Source: JADHMP01 sp016779985 (GTDB lineage Bacteria; Bacteroidota; Bacteroidia; Flavobacteriales; Flavobacteriaceae). From it: 64,000 nucleotides of DNA. This document shows, one piece after another, positions 42,358-50,854 of the stretch. The number at the start of each line of letters is the position of its first letter. Positions within the stretch are counted from its first letter, which is position 1. A program made the position numbers and the translations under genes. The notes below the pieces were generated by a model, which worked only from the letters and a program-made list of their open reading frames with translations, was not told where the DNA came from and made no database searches. Location: positions 1 through 64,000 of the forward strand of contig JADHMP010000010.1 of assembly GCA_016779985.1 (NCBI GenBank), written 5' to 3'.

Positions 42358-42401
42358 GTTAATAATTTTAACCAAAAATATCGTTAAAGTGTTAATAATT
42401 T
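42358..42401 (+). repeat. Direct repeat GTTAATAATTT in the clpC-gyrA intergenic region
   Basis: Identical 11-mers GTTAATAATTT at 42358-42368 and 42391-42401, start-to-start 33 bases (about three helical turns), separated by CAAAAATATCGTTAAAG-type AT-rich sequence. Position between divergent clpC and gyrA suggests a protein-binding site for one or both genes. AT-rich DNA makes chance similarity possible. Confidence 0.35.
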
Positions 42402-42478
42402 ATAGAATAAACTAGCTTTTGCATATATTGTTTGATAGTGTAGATGCTTATTTTAGCAGCTATATTCATTTTTAATTT

Positions 42479-44974
42479 ATGGATCAAAGAGAAAGACTAA
42501 TTCCGATTAATATTGAGGACGAAATGAAATCGGCCTATATAGACTATTCAATGTCTGTCATTGTGTCACGTGCCTTACCCGATGTGAGAGATGGTCTAAA
42601 GCCAGTGCATCGTCGAGTTTTATATGGTATGCACGAATTAGGAATTCGCGCCAACACTGCTTATAAAAAGTCAGCAAGAATTGTTGGTGAAGTATTAGGG
42701 AAATATCATCCCCATGGTGATTCTTCAGTATACGATACAATGGTTCGTATGGCCCAAGAGTGGAGTCTACGCTATTTGCTCATTGACGGTCAAGGAAATT
42801 TTGGTTCTGTTGACGGAGATAGCCCTGCGGCTATGCGATATACAGAAGCTCGAATGAAAAAAATGGCAGAAGACCTTTTGATTGATATCGAAAAAGATAC
42901 CGTTGATCATCAACTGAATTTTGACGATACCCTTAAAGAACCCACCGTACTCCCTACGCGAATTCCAAATCTTCTTGTTAACGGTGCTTCTGGAATAGCA
43001 GTTGGAATGGCCACAAATATGCCACCACACAACTTAAATGAAGTGGTTGAAGGGACAGTAGCCTATATTGAAAACAATGAGGTTACAATAGAGGACCTCA
43101 TGGAGTTTGTTAAAGCACCAGACTTTCCAACAGGCGGAACAATCTACGGATACGAAGGAGTCAAAGAAGCCTTTTTGACTGGGAGGGGGCGCGTGGTTAT
43201 CCGTGCAAAAGCAAACATAGAAGAAGTAGATGGTAGAGAATGTATCATCGTTGATGAAATTCCATATCAGGTTAACAAGGCAGAAATGATCAAAAAAACT
43301 GCCGAATTAGTGAATGATAAAAAAATTGAAGGCATTTCTAATATTCGAGATGAATCAGATCGAAAAGGAATGCGCATTGTTTATATCCTCAAAAGAGATG
43401 CTATTCCGAACATTGTTTTAAATAAATTATACAAGTATACCTCACTTCAATCTTCTTTTAGTGTAAATAACATTGCATTGGTCAATGGCAAACCCGAGAT
43501 GTTGAATCTAAAAGACATGATTCGACATTTTGTAGAGCACCGTCATGACGTTGTGGTTCGAAGAACAAAATTTGAGCTTAAAAAGGCAGAAGAGCGAGCT
43601 CATATATTAGAGGGATTGATCATAGCCTCAGATAATATTGACGAGGTGATAGCCCTTATTAGGGCATCTGCCAACGCTGAAGAAGCAAGAACCGCGCTAC
43701 AAAAGAAATTTGAACTGTCAGAAATTCAAGCAAAGGCAATTGTTGAAATGCGCTTGCGCCAACTCACAGGTCTTGAACAGGATAAGCTAAGAACAGAATA
43801 TGATGAGTTGTTAAAAACTATTGCCGATTTGAAAGATATTCTTGAGAACAAGGAACGTCGCATGGAAATAATTAAAACAGAGCTTCTTGAAATCAAAGAA
43901 AAATATGGAGACAACCGTCGTTCAAAAATAGAATATGCGGGAGGCAATTTTAGCGTTGAGGATATGATCCCTGATGAAAAAGTAGTTATCACCATTTCAC
44001 ATGCAGGTTATATTAAAAGAACTCCCTTGGTAGAATATAAAACGCAAAATAGGGGGGGTGTTGGTCAAAAGGCTTCTACCACTCGTGATGAAGATTTTCT
44101 CCAAGATATTTTTGTGGGAACTAATCATCAGTATATGTTGTTTTTCACTCAAAAAGGAAAATGTTTTTGGATGCGTGTATATGAAATTCCAGAAGGATCT
44201 AAAATTGCTAAAGGAAGAGCCATTCAGAATCTGATCAATATAGAACAGGATGACAAAGTGAAAGCCTTTATATGTACTCAAGACCTGAAAGACGAAGAAT
44301 ACATCAACAATCACTATGTCATTATGGCAACTAAAAAGGGACAAGTCAAAAAGACAGCCTTAGAGCAATATTCAAGACCTCGTGCCAATGGTATTAACGC
44401 AATTACCATCCGTGAAGATGACGAACTTCTTGAAGCTCGATTAACCAATGGACTTAGTCAAATTCTTATCGCTGTTCAATCTGGAAAAGCTATTCGATTT
44501 GAGGAAAGTAAAACACGCCCTATGGGTAGAAATGCTTCAGGCGTTAGGGGTATCTCTTTGGCGAGTCCAGATGATGAGGTTGTTGGAATGGTTGCTGTAA
44601 ACGATATGGATGCCAATATTTTAGTGGTCTCAAAAAATGGATACGGCAAACGATCAGCACTGGATGATTATCGAATAACAAATCGAGGCGGAAAAGGTGT
44701 CAAAACTATTTCTATTACTGAAAAAACAGGCCATTTAGTTGCTCTGAAAAGCGTGTCAGACGCCGATGATTTGATGATTATTAATAAATCTGGAATTGCT
44801 ATCCGGATGGAAGTTGCCGGTTTGCGAGTTATGGGACGTGCTACACAAGGTGTTCGACTAATAAATCTTAAAGAAAACGACAACATTGCTGCTATTGCTA
44901 AGGTTATTAAAGATGACGAGGCAATTGATGACATTAATGACATTGATGTTAGTGATGGCACTGTTATTGAATAA
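42479..44974 (+). CDS. gyrA: DNA gyrase subunit A
   Basis: An 831-residue type IIA topoisomerase subunit that cuts and rejoins DNA during negative supercoiling. Catalytic Tyr is in MRYTEARMKKMAEDLL; the quinolone-resistance region YHPHGDSSVYDTMVRMAQEW carries Ser and Asp/Val in the usual places; SIVVSRALPDVRDGLKPVHRR opens the breakage-reunion domain and the C-terminal half shows beta-pinwheel blades (TRDEDFLQDIFVGTNHQYML, GKAIRFEESKTRPMGRNASG with the GyrA-box-like region). The C-terminal tail is acidic (DDINDIDVSDGT). Start matches the family (MDQRERLIPINIEDEMK). Followed by a TPR gene after 27 bases. Confidence 0.98.
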   Translation: MDQRERLIPINIEDEMKSAYIDYSMSVIVSRALPDVRDGLKPVHRRVLYGMHELGIRANTAYKKSARIVGEVLGKYHPHGDSSVYDTMVRMAQEWSLRYLLIDGQGNFGSVDGDSPAAMRYTEARMKKMAEDLLIDIEKDTVDHQLNFDDTLKEPTVLPTRIPNLLVNGASGIAVGMATNMPPHNLNEVVEGTVAYIENNEVTIEDLMEFVKAPDFPTGGTIYGYEGVKEAFLTGRGRVVIRAKANIEEVDGRECIIVDEIPYQVNKAEMIKKTAELVNDKKIEGISNIRDESDRKGMRIVYILKRDAIPNIVLNKLYKYTSLQSSFSVNNIALVNGKPEMLNLKDMIRHFVEHRHDVVVRRTKFELKKAEERAHILEGLIIASDNIDEVIALIRASANAEEARTALQKKFELSEIQAKAIVEMRLRQLTGLEQDKLRTEYDELLKTIADLKDILENKERRMEIIKTELLEIKEKYGDNRRSKIEYAGGNFSVEDMIPDEKVVITISHAGYIKRTPLVEYKTQNRGGVGQKASTTRDEDFLQDIFVGTNHQYMLFFTQKGKCFWMRVYEIPEGSKIAKGRAIQNLINIEQDDKVKAFICTQDLKDEEYINNHYVIMATKKGQVKKTALEQYSRPRANGINAITIREDDELLEARLTNGLSQILIAVQSGKAIRFEESKTRPMGRNASGVRGISLASPDDEVVGMVAVNDMDANILVVSKNGYGKRSALDDYRITNRGGKGVKTISITEKTGHLVALKSVSDADDLMIINKSGIAIRMEVAGLRVMGRATQGVRLINLKENDNIAAIAKVIKDDEAIDDINDIDVSDGTVIE

Positions 44975-45001
44975 TATTCCAGAAATATCAAAATTACCAA
45001 A

Positions 45002-46222
45002 ATGAAAAATCGATTTATTTTATTATTCAGCCTTGTGCTTAGTTTAGGCTTTGGACAAAAAAAAGAATACCGTTCAGCCTTAAAGAAATTTAATGGTGGA
45101 GACGTTGATGGTGCTGCCCAAATGTTGGCAGACAATGCTCAAATTCTCAGCAGTGCAGATGCTAAGTTAGCTCCCTCCATTACATTTTTAGAGGGTAAAA
45201 TTGCTGCTGCTAAAGAAGAGTTTGAACAAGCAAAAGCGAAATTTGATGAGGCTAAAACACAGGGGGTTAGCTCCTCTGAAGTTGATGTTGAACTTGAAAA
45301 GCTAGTGGCATCCCTAATTAATTCAGCGATAGCAGACAATGAAGCTAAGGCATTTATTGAAGGTGCCGCTAAACTCTTTATGGCTTATCAGATCAAACCA
45401 GAAGTCAATCAAGACTATCTTTATTACGCTGCATCAGGTGCTGTTAATGCTCAAAATTTTGATCTTGCTTTGGCTTACTACGAAGAGCTAAAAAATATCA
45501 AATATGAAGGGATCACCACAAATTATTATGCTACTGAAGTGGCATCAGGAAATGAAATAAGTGTGAGTGAAACAGAATATGAACTTTACAAGAAGTCAAA
45601 AGATTATACTAATCTAAGAGAAGAGCAAACAGAATCTAAATTTCCTGAAGTTGTAAAAAACATAGCTTTAATATATGCTGAGCAAGGAGATAATGAAAAG
45701 GCCATGGCAGCAGTTCAAGAGGCAAGAAAGAGCAATCCAGATGACTTAAATTTGATTTTGACAGAAGCCAATATATACATTCAGCTTGATGAGAAAGAAA
45801 AATTTCAAGAATTGATAAAGGAAGCTCTGGAACAGGACCCAAATAATGCACTTCTTTATTTTAATTTAGGAGTGGTCAGTTCTGATTTAGGAGATAACAT
45901 GGCTGCTAGAGGATATTATGAAAAAGCTATTGAAATCGATTCTACCTATGAAGCGGCATATCTCAATCTAGTTTCATTAATTCTTAATGGTGAGTCTACC
46001 ATTGTAGATGAAATGAATTCTTTAGGAAATTCACGTGCAGACAACGCTCGCTATGATGAGTTGAAATTAAAACGTGAAGATTTATATAGGGAATGTATAC
46101 CCATTCTAAAAGGTTTGGTTGAACTCAACCAAAACGAAGAGGCAATAAAAACATTAATGAATATTTATGGCACCCTTGGTGATAATGAAGGTTTTAAAGA
46201 AATGAAAGCCCTTCTAGAATAG
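45002..46222 (+). CDS. Secreted TPR-repeat protein
   Basis: A 406-residue exported protein with signal peptide MKNRFILLFSLVLSLGFG. It is rich in helices of the tetratricopeptide type: FEQAKAKFDEAKTQG, LALAYYEELKNI, NIALIYAEQGDNEKAMAAVQEA, LYFNLGVVSSDLGDNMAARGYYEKAIEID and YEAAYLNLVSL, ending at residue 406. Such proteins follow gyrA in many flavobacterial genomes and may act as scaffold for envelope complexes; function is not established. It shares the transcript with gyrA, and a strong terminator lies 22 bases downstream. Confidence 0.85.
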   Translation: MKNRFILLFSLVLSLGFGQKKEYRSALKKFNGGDVDGAAQMLADNAQILSSADAKLAPSITFLEGKIAAAKEEFEQAKAKFDEAKTQGVSSSEVDVELEKLVASLINSAIADNEAKAFIEGAAKLFMAYQIKPEVNQDYLYYAASGAVNAQNFDLALAYYEELKNIKYEGITTNYYATEVASGNEISVSETEYELYKKSKDYTNLREEQTESKFPEVVKNIALIYAEQGDNEKAMAAVQEARKSNPDDLNLILTEANIYIQLDEKEKFQELIKEALEQDPNNALLYFNLGVVSSDLGDNMAARGYYEKAIEIDSTYEAAYLNLVSLILNGESTIVDEMNSLGNSRADNARYDELKLKREDLYRECIPILKGLVELNQNEEAIKTLMNIYGTLGDNEGFKEMKALLE

Positions 46223-46244
46223 TTTGCCTTATTTTGAATACTCA

Positions 46245-46268
46245 CCCCGCTCTAAAGCGGGGTTTTTT
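46245..46268 (+). terminator. Rho-independent terminator after the gyrA-TPR unit
   Basis: Perfect 6-bp GC hairpin CCCCGC / TCTAAA loop / GCGGGG, then six T residues. The T-run overlaps the stop codon of the converging NlpC/P60 gene. Confidence 0.92.
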
Positions 46269-47010
46269 ATACAACCCTTTTGATTAGTCGAAGTTTATGG
46301 GAATGCATATTGCTGTGGCTATTAAAAATACCCGTTTGATCAATTCGATCAACCCGAACAGTACCATGGGCATGAATTATATGGTGATTTTTCAACAGTA
46401 TGCCTACATGAATAATTTCTCCTTGTTCATTATCAAAAAAAGCCAAATCTCCTGGCTCACTCTCATCAATAAAACTTAGGCTAGCTCCAATTTCTGCTTG
46501 TTGATGCGCATCTCTTGGCAGGTTGATACCATACAATCTATAAACCATTTGAACCAAACCAGAACAATCAATACCAAAAGGTGTTTTGCCACCCCAAAGA
46601 TAAGGGGCATTTCTAAAAAGATGTGCAAAATCACAAAGCATGGTTTTATTTTTCTTTTTGGGAACAACCTGGCCATCAAACTCATCTCCAAAAAAATCAG
46701 AAACACCAACATTACTTCCAATTACCACAGGTTTTAGCCCATTTTGAGATACAACATAATGAACCATATCAAAAGTTAAGGTTGGATTTTTATTTAGTGT
46801 AATAGCCTTTTTTTCAGAAATTTCTCGTTGTTGTTTTTCTTCAATCCACCCTTCATAGTGGTCCAATAGTCCTGAAACGTATAACCAATTGTCTTTCTTT
46901 TTGATGATTTTAAAACTATCACCATATAAAAACTGAGAAACAAGTTCACTTTTGTGGTCTTTCTCTTTTCTAAGGGGGATAATGCTTAAATGGCAACAAC
47001 CGTAATTCAA
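46267..47010 (-). CDS. NlpC/P60 (C40) cell-wall hydrolase
   Basis: A 247-residue cysteine peptidase. The N-terminal half contains an SH3-like pair (GCCHLSIIPLRKEKDHKSEL, LYVSGLLDHYEGWIEEKQ) and the C-terminal half the NlpC/P60 domain with the catalytic Cys in PFGIDCSGLVQMVYRLYG, the His in GEIIHVGILLKNHHIIHA. It hydrolyses gamma-D-glutamyl bonds in peptidoglycan peptides, by family. It has no signal peptide that I can recognise, which is usual for this flavobacterial group. The start is TTG at 47010, since an in-frame stop lies a few codons upstream and no ATG is available. Confidence 0.9.
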   Translation of the reverse strand: MNYGCCHLSIIPLRKEKDHKSELVSQFLYGDSFKIIKKKDNWLYVSGLLDHYEGWIEEKQQREISEKKAITLNKNPTLTFDMVHYVVSQNGLKPVVIGSNVGVSDFFGDEFDGQVVPKKKNKTMLCDFAHLFRNAPYLWGGKTPFGIDCSGLVQMVYRLYGINLPRDAHQQAEIGASLSFIDESEPGDLAFFDNEQGEIIHVGILLKNHHIIHAHGTVRVDRIDQTGIFNSHSNMHSHKLRLIKRVV

Positions 47011-47134
47011 ATAGTGTTTTTTAATTCATTTTAACAAAAATAATCAATTTATGACCACATAGTTAGTGAATTAGGTTAAAGCAAAAAGGCATTATGCTTA
47101 TTTTAGCTTAATAAAAACAAAGCGTTTCATTCTG

Positions 47135-49168
47135 ATTGATTTTTTAAAAAAATATAAAACTCAAATTGGTAGATGGATTCTAGTATTAGGCGTCTCTTTG
47201 TCCATCCTCTATCTCTTTCCAAAAAGTGGACAATTTAGGTATGAATATCAAAAAGGGCGTGTTTGGCAATACCCAAGCTTGTATGCCCCTTTTGATTTTT
47301 CTATTTTAAAAAGTGTTGAAGATTTAGAAGTTGAACAGAATAAAATTAAGAATTCTTTATATCCTTATTTCCGTGTAGATTTAAAAATAAAGGATAGTGT
47401 TTTTGCTAATTATGAAGTTTTATTTTTTAATCATTTTTCTATTGACGATTCGATTGTTAGCTCTCAAAACCTTTATAACAAAGGGAAATTAATTCTAAAT
47501 GACATTTATCAATTTGGAGTGCTGCCACCCAATAATTCAACATCTTTAGATTCACTTTATCTCATTCAAAACAATCAAGAAATTCCGCTTTCTTATGATG
47601 ATTTGTTTGATTTAAAAACGGTAGAGTCTTTTGTTTCTAAAAAAATAAAAGAAAATTCTCTTGAAACATATATTAAACCTTTTGGAGATTTATTTTTTGA
47701 TCTAATCAGCCCTAATATTTTTTATGATGAACGATTTACAATAGAGGCAGAAAAACAAGCACTTCAACAAATTTCAAAGGCACGTGATTTTAAAATTAGA
47801 GGCGAGCTGATCATTGCTGAAGGTCAGGTCATTGACGAGGAACACATTACTATTTTAGATTCTCTGCGCTACGCTTATTCTCTTCAAAGAGAAGAAAATA
47901 ATGCCTCACTTTGGATTATCATTGGGTATGGCGTTTTGATAATCATTATTTTTTCACTGCTATTAATGTTTTTGAAAAAATACAGACCTGAGATTTATTC
48001 AAGCAATAAGCAACTGAGTTTTATTTTATTTAATGTTCTTTTAATTATTGCCCTAACCACATTATTAATAGATTTTAATGTAGCCTATATTTTTTGTGTT
48101 CCATTTTGCATTTTGCCTCTTATCATAAAATCATTTTTTGACGCTCGATTAGGGCTTTTCACTCATGTGTTGATGATTTTGCTCATTGGCTTTATTATTC
48201 CCAATGCCTTTGAATTTATTTTCCTCCAAGTTGTGGCTGGGATTGTCACTTTACAAACAACAAATCAATTGCATAAGCGTGCTAATTTATTTTTTTCTGT
48301 TGGTCAAATTGTATTGGTCTATATTTTAGCATTTGTTGCCTTCACCCTTATTCAAGAAGGGAGTTTTTGGGAAATTGATATAAGGGTTATTGGCCTTTTA
48401 TTACTTAATGGTTTGCTCACATTATTTGTGCAGCCGCTGATTTATATTTTTGAAAAATTGTTTGGCCTCACTTCTGATGTGTCTCTTTTAGAGCTTACAG
48501 ACACAAATTCTACTCTATTAAAAAAATTAGCAGATCAGGCTCCTGGCACTTTTCACCATGCTTTGCAAGTGGCAAATTTATCTGAAGCAGCTGCTAACGA
48601 AATAGGAGCTAATGCACTGTTGGTTCGTGTTGGTGCACTTTATCATGACATCGGAAAGATGAAAAATCCAAATTATTTCTCAGAAAATCAAACGGCTAAG
48701 ATTTCTCCACACGATGAAATTGCACCAGAAGAAAGTGCAGCAATTATTATTGATCATGTTTATCAAGGTATTGAAATAGCCAAAAAATTTAAATTGCCTG
48801 AGCGAGTGATTGATTTTATCAAAACCCATCACGGAACAACAACAGTTTATTATTTTCTAAAAAAAGCTGAAGAAGCATCGAAAACCCCTCCTGAGGTGGC
48901 TAAATTTACTTATCCAGGCCCCAAACCCTTTTCAAAAGAAACAGCTCTTTTGATGATGGCAGATGCCGTTGAGGCGGCATCAAAAAGTCTGCGTAACCCC
49001 GATGTTGAAAAAATAAAACTATTTGTTGAGCGAATCATATCTGGTCAAATGGAACAACAACAATTTCATGAATCTGACATCACATTAGCAGAAATTGAAA
49101 CAGTAAAAGAGGTCTTGTTTAAGAAATTAATAAACATCTATCAACTAAGGATAGAATATCCAAAATAA
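47135..49168 (+). CDS. 7TM HD-domain phosphohydrolase (PgpH-like)
   Basis: An approximately 677-residue membrane protein: one N-terminal helix (GRWILVLGVSLSILYLFP), a ~250-residue extracytoplasmic 7TMR-HDED domain, a bundle of about 7 membrane segments (LWIIIGYGVLIIIIFSLLL to LFVQPLIYIFEKLFG) and a cytoplasmic HD domain with HHALQVANLSEAAANEIG, ALYHDIGKMKNPNYFSENQ and the THHGTTTVYYFL region. Close relatives are c-di-AMP phosphodiesterases (PgpH). There is no ATG, GTG or TTG that preserves the first helix: TTG at 47198 would cut it in half, so I place the start at ATT 47135, which gives a family-like IDFLKKYK beginning; ATT 47129 is also possible. Confidence 0.88.
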   Translation: MDFLKKYKTQIGRWILVLGVSLSILYLFPKSGQFRYEYQKGRVWQYPSLYAPFDFSILKSVEDLEVEQNKIKNSLYPYFRVDLKIKDSVFANYEVLFFNHFSIDDSIVSSQNLYNKGKLILNDIYQFGVLPPNNSTSLDSLYLIQNNQEIPLSYDDLFDLKTVESFVSKKIKENSLETYIKPFGDLFFDLISPNIFYDERFTIEAEKQALQQISKARDFKIRGELIIAEGQVIDEEHITILDSLRYAYSLQREENNASLWIIIGYGVLIIIIFSLLLMFLKKYRPEIYSSNKQLSFILFNVLLIIALTTLLIDFNVAYIFCVPFCILPLIIKSFFDARLGLFTHVLMILLIGFIIPNAFEFIFLQVVAGIVTLQTTNQLHKRANLFFSVGQIVLVYILAFVAFTLIQEGSFWEIDIRVIGLLLLNGLLTLFVQPLIYIFEKLFGLTSDVSLLELTDTNSTLLKKLADQAPGTFHHALQVANLSEAAANEIGANALLVRVGALYHDIGKMKNPNYFSENQTAKISPHDEIAPEESAAIIIDHVYQGIEIAKKFKLPERVIDFIKTHHGTTTVYYFLKKAEEASKTPPEVAKFTYPGPKPFSKETALLMMADAVEAASKSLRNPDVEKIKLFVERIISGQMEQQQFHESDITLAEIETVKEVLFKKLINIYQLRIEYPK

Positions 49169-49171
49169 ATA

Positions 49172-49201
49172 TTGTTTTTTTAAACGGATAATTTACTTTT
49201 G
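49172..49201 (+). promoter_or_regulatory. Promoter of tRNA-Ser
   Basis: TTG at 49172-49174, a 19-base spacer and TACTTTTG at 49194-49201, a full Bacteroidota consensus. Predicted start of transcription is around 49208, five bases before the mature tRNA. Confidence 0.8.
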
Positions 49202-49212
49202 CTTACCCTTTA

Positions 49213-49296
49213 GGAGAGGTGCCAGAGTGGTAATGGAGCAGATTGCTAATCTGTCAACGTGAAACCGTTGCCAGGGTTCGAATCCCTGTCTCTCCG
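49213..49296 (+). tRNA. tRNA-Ser, anticodon GCU
   Basis: An 84-base class II tRNA. Acceptor GGAGAGG pairs with the 3' TCTCTCC before discriminator G; D arm GCCAGAGTGGTAATGGAGC; anticodon arm GCAGA-TTGCTAA-TCTGT with anticodon GCT (reads AGC/AGU, serine); a long variable arm CAACG-TGAAAC-CGTTG, expected for tRNA-Ser; and the T arm CAGGG-TTCGAAT-CCCTG. No CCA is encoded. A promoter sits just upstream and a terminator just downstream, so this is a single-gene unit and a typical integration target for mobile elements. Confidence 0.97.
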
Positions 49297-49299
49297 CTG

Positions 49300-49338
49300 A
49301 ATACTCTGTAAAGTATTGATTTACAGAGTATTTTTTTT
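49300..49338 (+). terminator. Terminator of tRNA-Ser
   Basis: A long perfect hairpin, 13-bp stem AATACTCTGTAAA with loop GTATTGA and TTTACAGAGTATT, then a run of T residues. Begins three bases after the tRNA. Confidence 0.92.
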
Positions 49339-49572
49339 AAAGGGGGATGTATAGGGGAATGTTTTACCCCCATTTAAGCCTTGTCCTTGTTTTTTCACAT
49401 CATAACCTTTTTAGCTCTTCGTTAAGCGTTTTCTTGTTGATTATGTAGCTCAAAAAATCATTAATCACAAATCAAACTTTTTAAGACAAAATGCAAACTA
49501 TGATCCGCAAATAAAATCATACATTGGAAAAATAAATTGATTTTTATGAAAAAAAACTTTGCATAATTTAAG

Positions 49573-50697
49573 ATGGGGACTTCTAATCTTTTGGGTGTTT
49601 TTATAGCTCTTTCGGTATCCATTTTTGTAATGTATATAGCAAAGATCGAAAACAAGATTATTCAAAAAATAGTATATTGGTTACCCGCTATATTACTCAC
49701 TTTTTTGATCCCTGGGCTATTATCCTTTCTGTTTAACTTATCCCTTGAAAACATTGTTTTGCACGATTGGAGTAAAACTTATATTTATCCAATCACTATT
49801 TTTTGTATTATGAGTTCAATGTCTTTAGCCCAACTAAAAATTGTTGGCCTAAAACCGCTGTTGCTTTTTTTTATTGGCTCTTTTACCATTGCGATAGTAC
49901 CTGCTATTCTAGTAATGCCCTACTTCAGTGGCAGTGAGCAAATGATAGATTTATATAAAGGGATTATTCCCATTGTTGGAAGTTGGATAGGAGGGAGCTC
50001 AAGCATGTTAGTACTTAAAGAATACGTTTCTGTGAGGGAGGATCTTTTTCTTTCTGTTCTTCTTCTAGATAACATGATTCAGAACATAGTGATGATTTTA
50101 TTGTTTCAAATCATCCGAAGGACTGATTATTTTAACAGAAAATTTAACATTGGTCAGTCACATGAGTTCAAAAAGAATGATTCAAAGATTGATACAGGGT
50201 CAAAAAATCAATCTTTGTCTGTGTTGATCTCAATTGCTGTAACTACTTCCGTTATTCTTCTTAATTTTAGTTTTATCACCAATGTTGTACTACTTTCAAT
50301 TCTAGGATTGTTTATTGGAAATAGCTTAAAATTTTGGTCTTTTGGGATAAATCTAAAAATAGGCTCTGTTGGAATAATTGTAATTATGTCAATACTGGGG
50401 CTCAAACTTAAATTTAATGATTTTGGGTTGCCTTGGATCCTTATTCTATTTATGATCAACTGGATGATTATCAATTTAGTTGTTATTGCATATTTCAATT
50501 ATAAACTTAAAATATCTATGGCTTGGGGTCCAATTGCGATGATGGCCAATATTGGAGGAATCTCTACTTCGCCAGCCTTGGCCTCAGCGTATAATGAAAA
50601 ATTGATGCCTCATTCTGTTGTTTTAGCTATTCTAAGTATGGCTACAGGCACTTTTTGGGGGTTTTTAACAATCTTTTTGATTGAATTGCAACTCTAA
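49573..50697 (+). CDS. DUF819 family membrane protein
   Basis: A 374-residue integral membrane protein with about 10-11 predicted helices. It belongs by eye to the DUF819 (YjcL-like) family: LPAILLTFLIPGLLSFLFNL at the start, FLIGSF-like and GSWIGGSSSMLVLKEYV in the first half, and GWGPIAMMANIGGISTSPALASAYN in the second, where the paired loops contain re-entrant small-residue motifs, GGSSS and GGISTSPALA, as in ion- or solute-coupled carriers. The substrate is unknown. First gene after the tRNA-Ser terminator, followed after 157 bases by the serine hydrolase, which is probably separately transcribed. Confidence 0.8.
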   Translation: MGTSNLLGVFIALSVSIFVMYIAKIENKIIQKIVYWLPAILLTFLIPGLLSFLFNLSLENIVLHDWSKTYIYPITIFCIMSSMSLAQLKIVGLKPLLLFFIGSFTIAIVPAILVMPYFSGSEQMIDLYKGIIPIVGSWIGGSSSMLVLKEYVSVREDLFLSVLLLDNMIQNIVMILLFQIIRRTDYFNRKFNIGQSHEFKKNDSKIDTGSKNQSLSVLISIAVTTSVILLNFSFITNVVLLSILGLFIGNSLKFWSFGINLKIGSVGIIVIMSILGLKLKFNDFGLPWILILFMINWMIINLVVIAYFNYKLKISMAWGPIAMMANIGGISTSPALASAYNEKLMPHSVVLAILSMATGTFWGFLTIFLIELQL

Positions 50698-50854
50698 ATT
50701 AGGAATTGTTGAATAAATAATTTCTTTTCTTTTGAGATCTGATGTTATGTTTTGATTTGTGAGCCATTATGTTTATTTTCAAATATTAAAACCATAAATC
50801 AGTTAAAATGATACACAATAAACGCACTTTTTCAACTATCCCAAATTGTATTTT

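Noticed and set aside
49339..49572. Possible remnant of an integrase gene next to tRNA-Ser
   Set aside because: A short reverse-strand frame ends DFLSYIINKKTLNEELKRL, but it is interrupted by a stop, lacks any tyrosine recombinase motif, and nothing else in the interval supports it.
49461..49655. Reverse-strand 64-codon frame over the start of the DUF819 gene
   Set aside because: It overlaps a real membrane protein gene in antisense, has no recognisable start context and no family features; a shadow frame.
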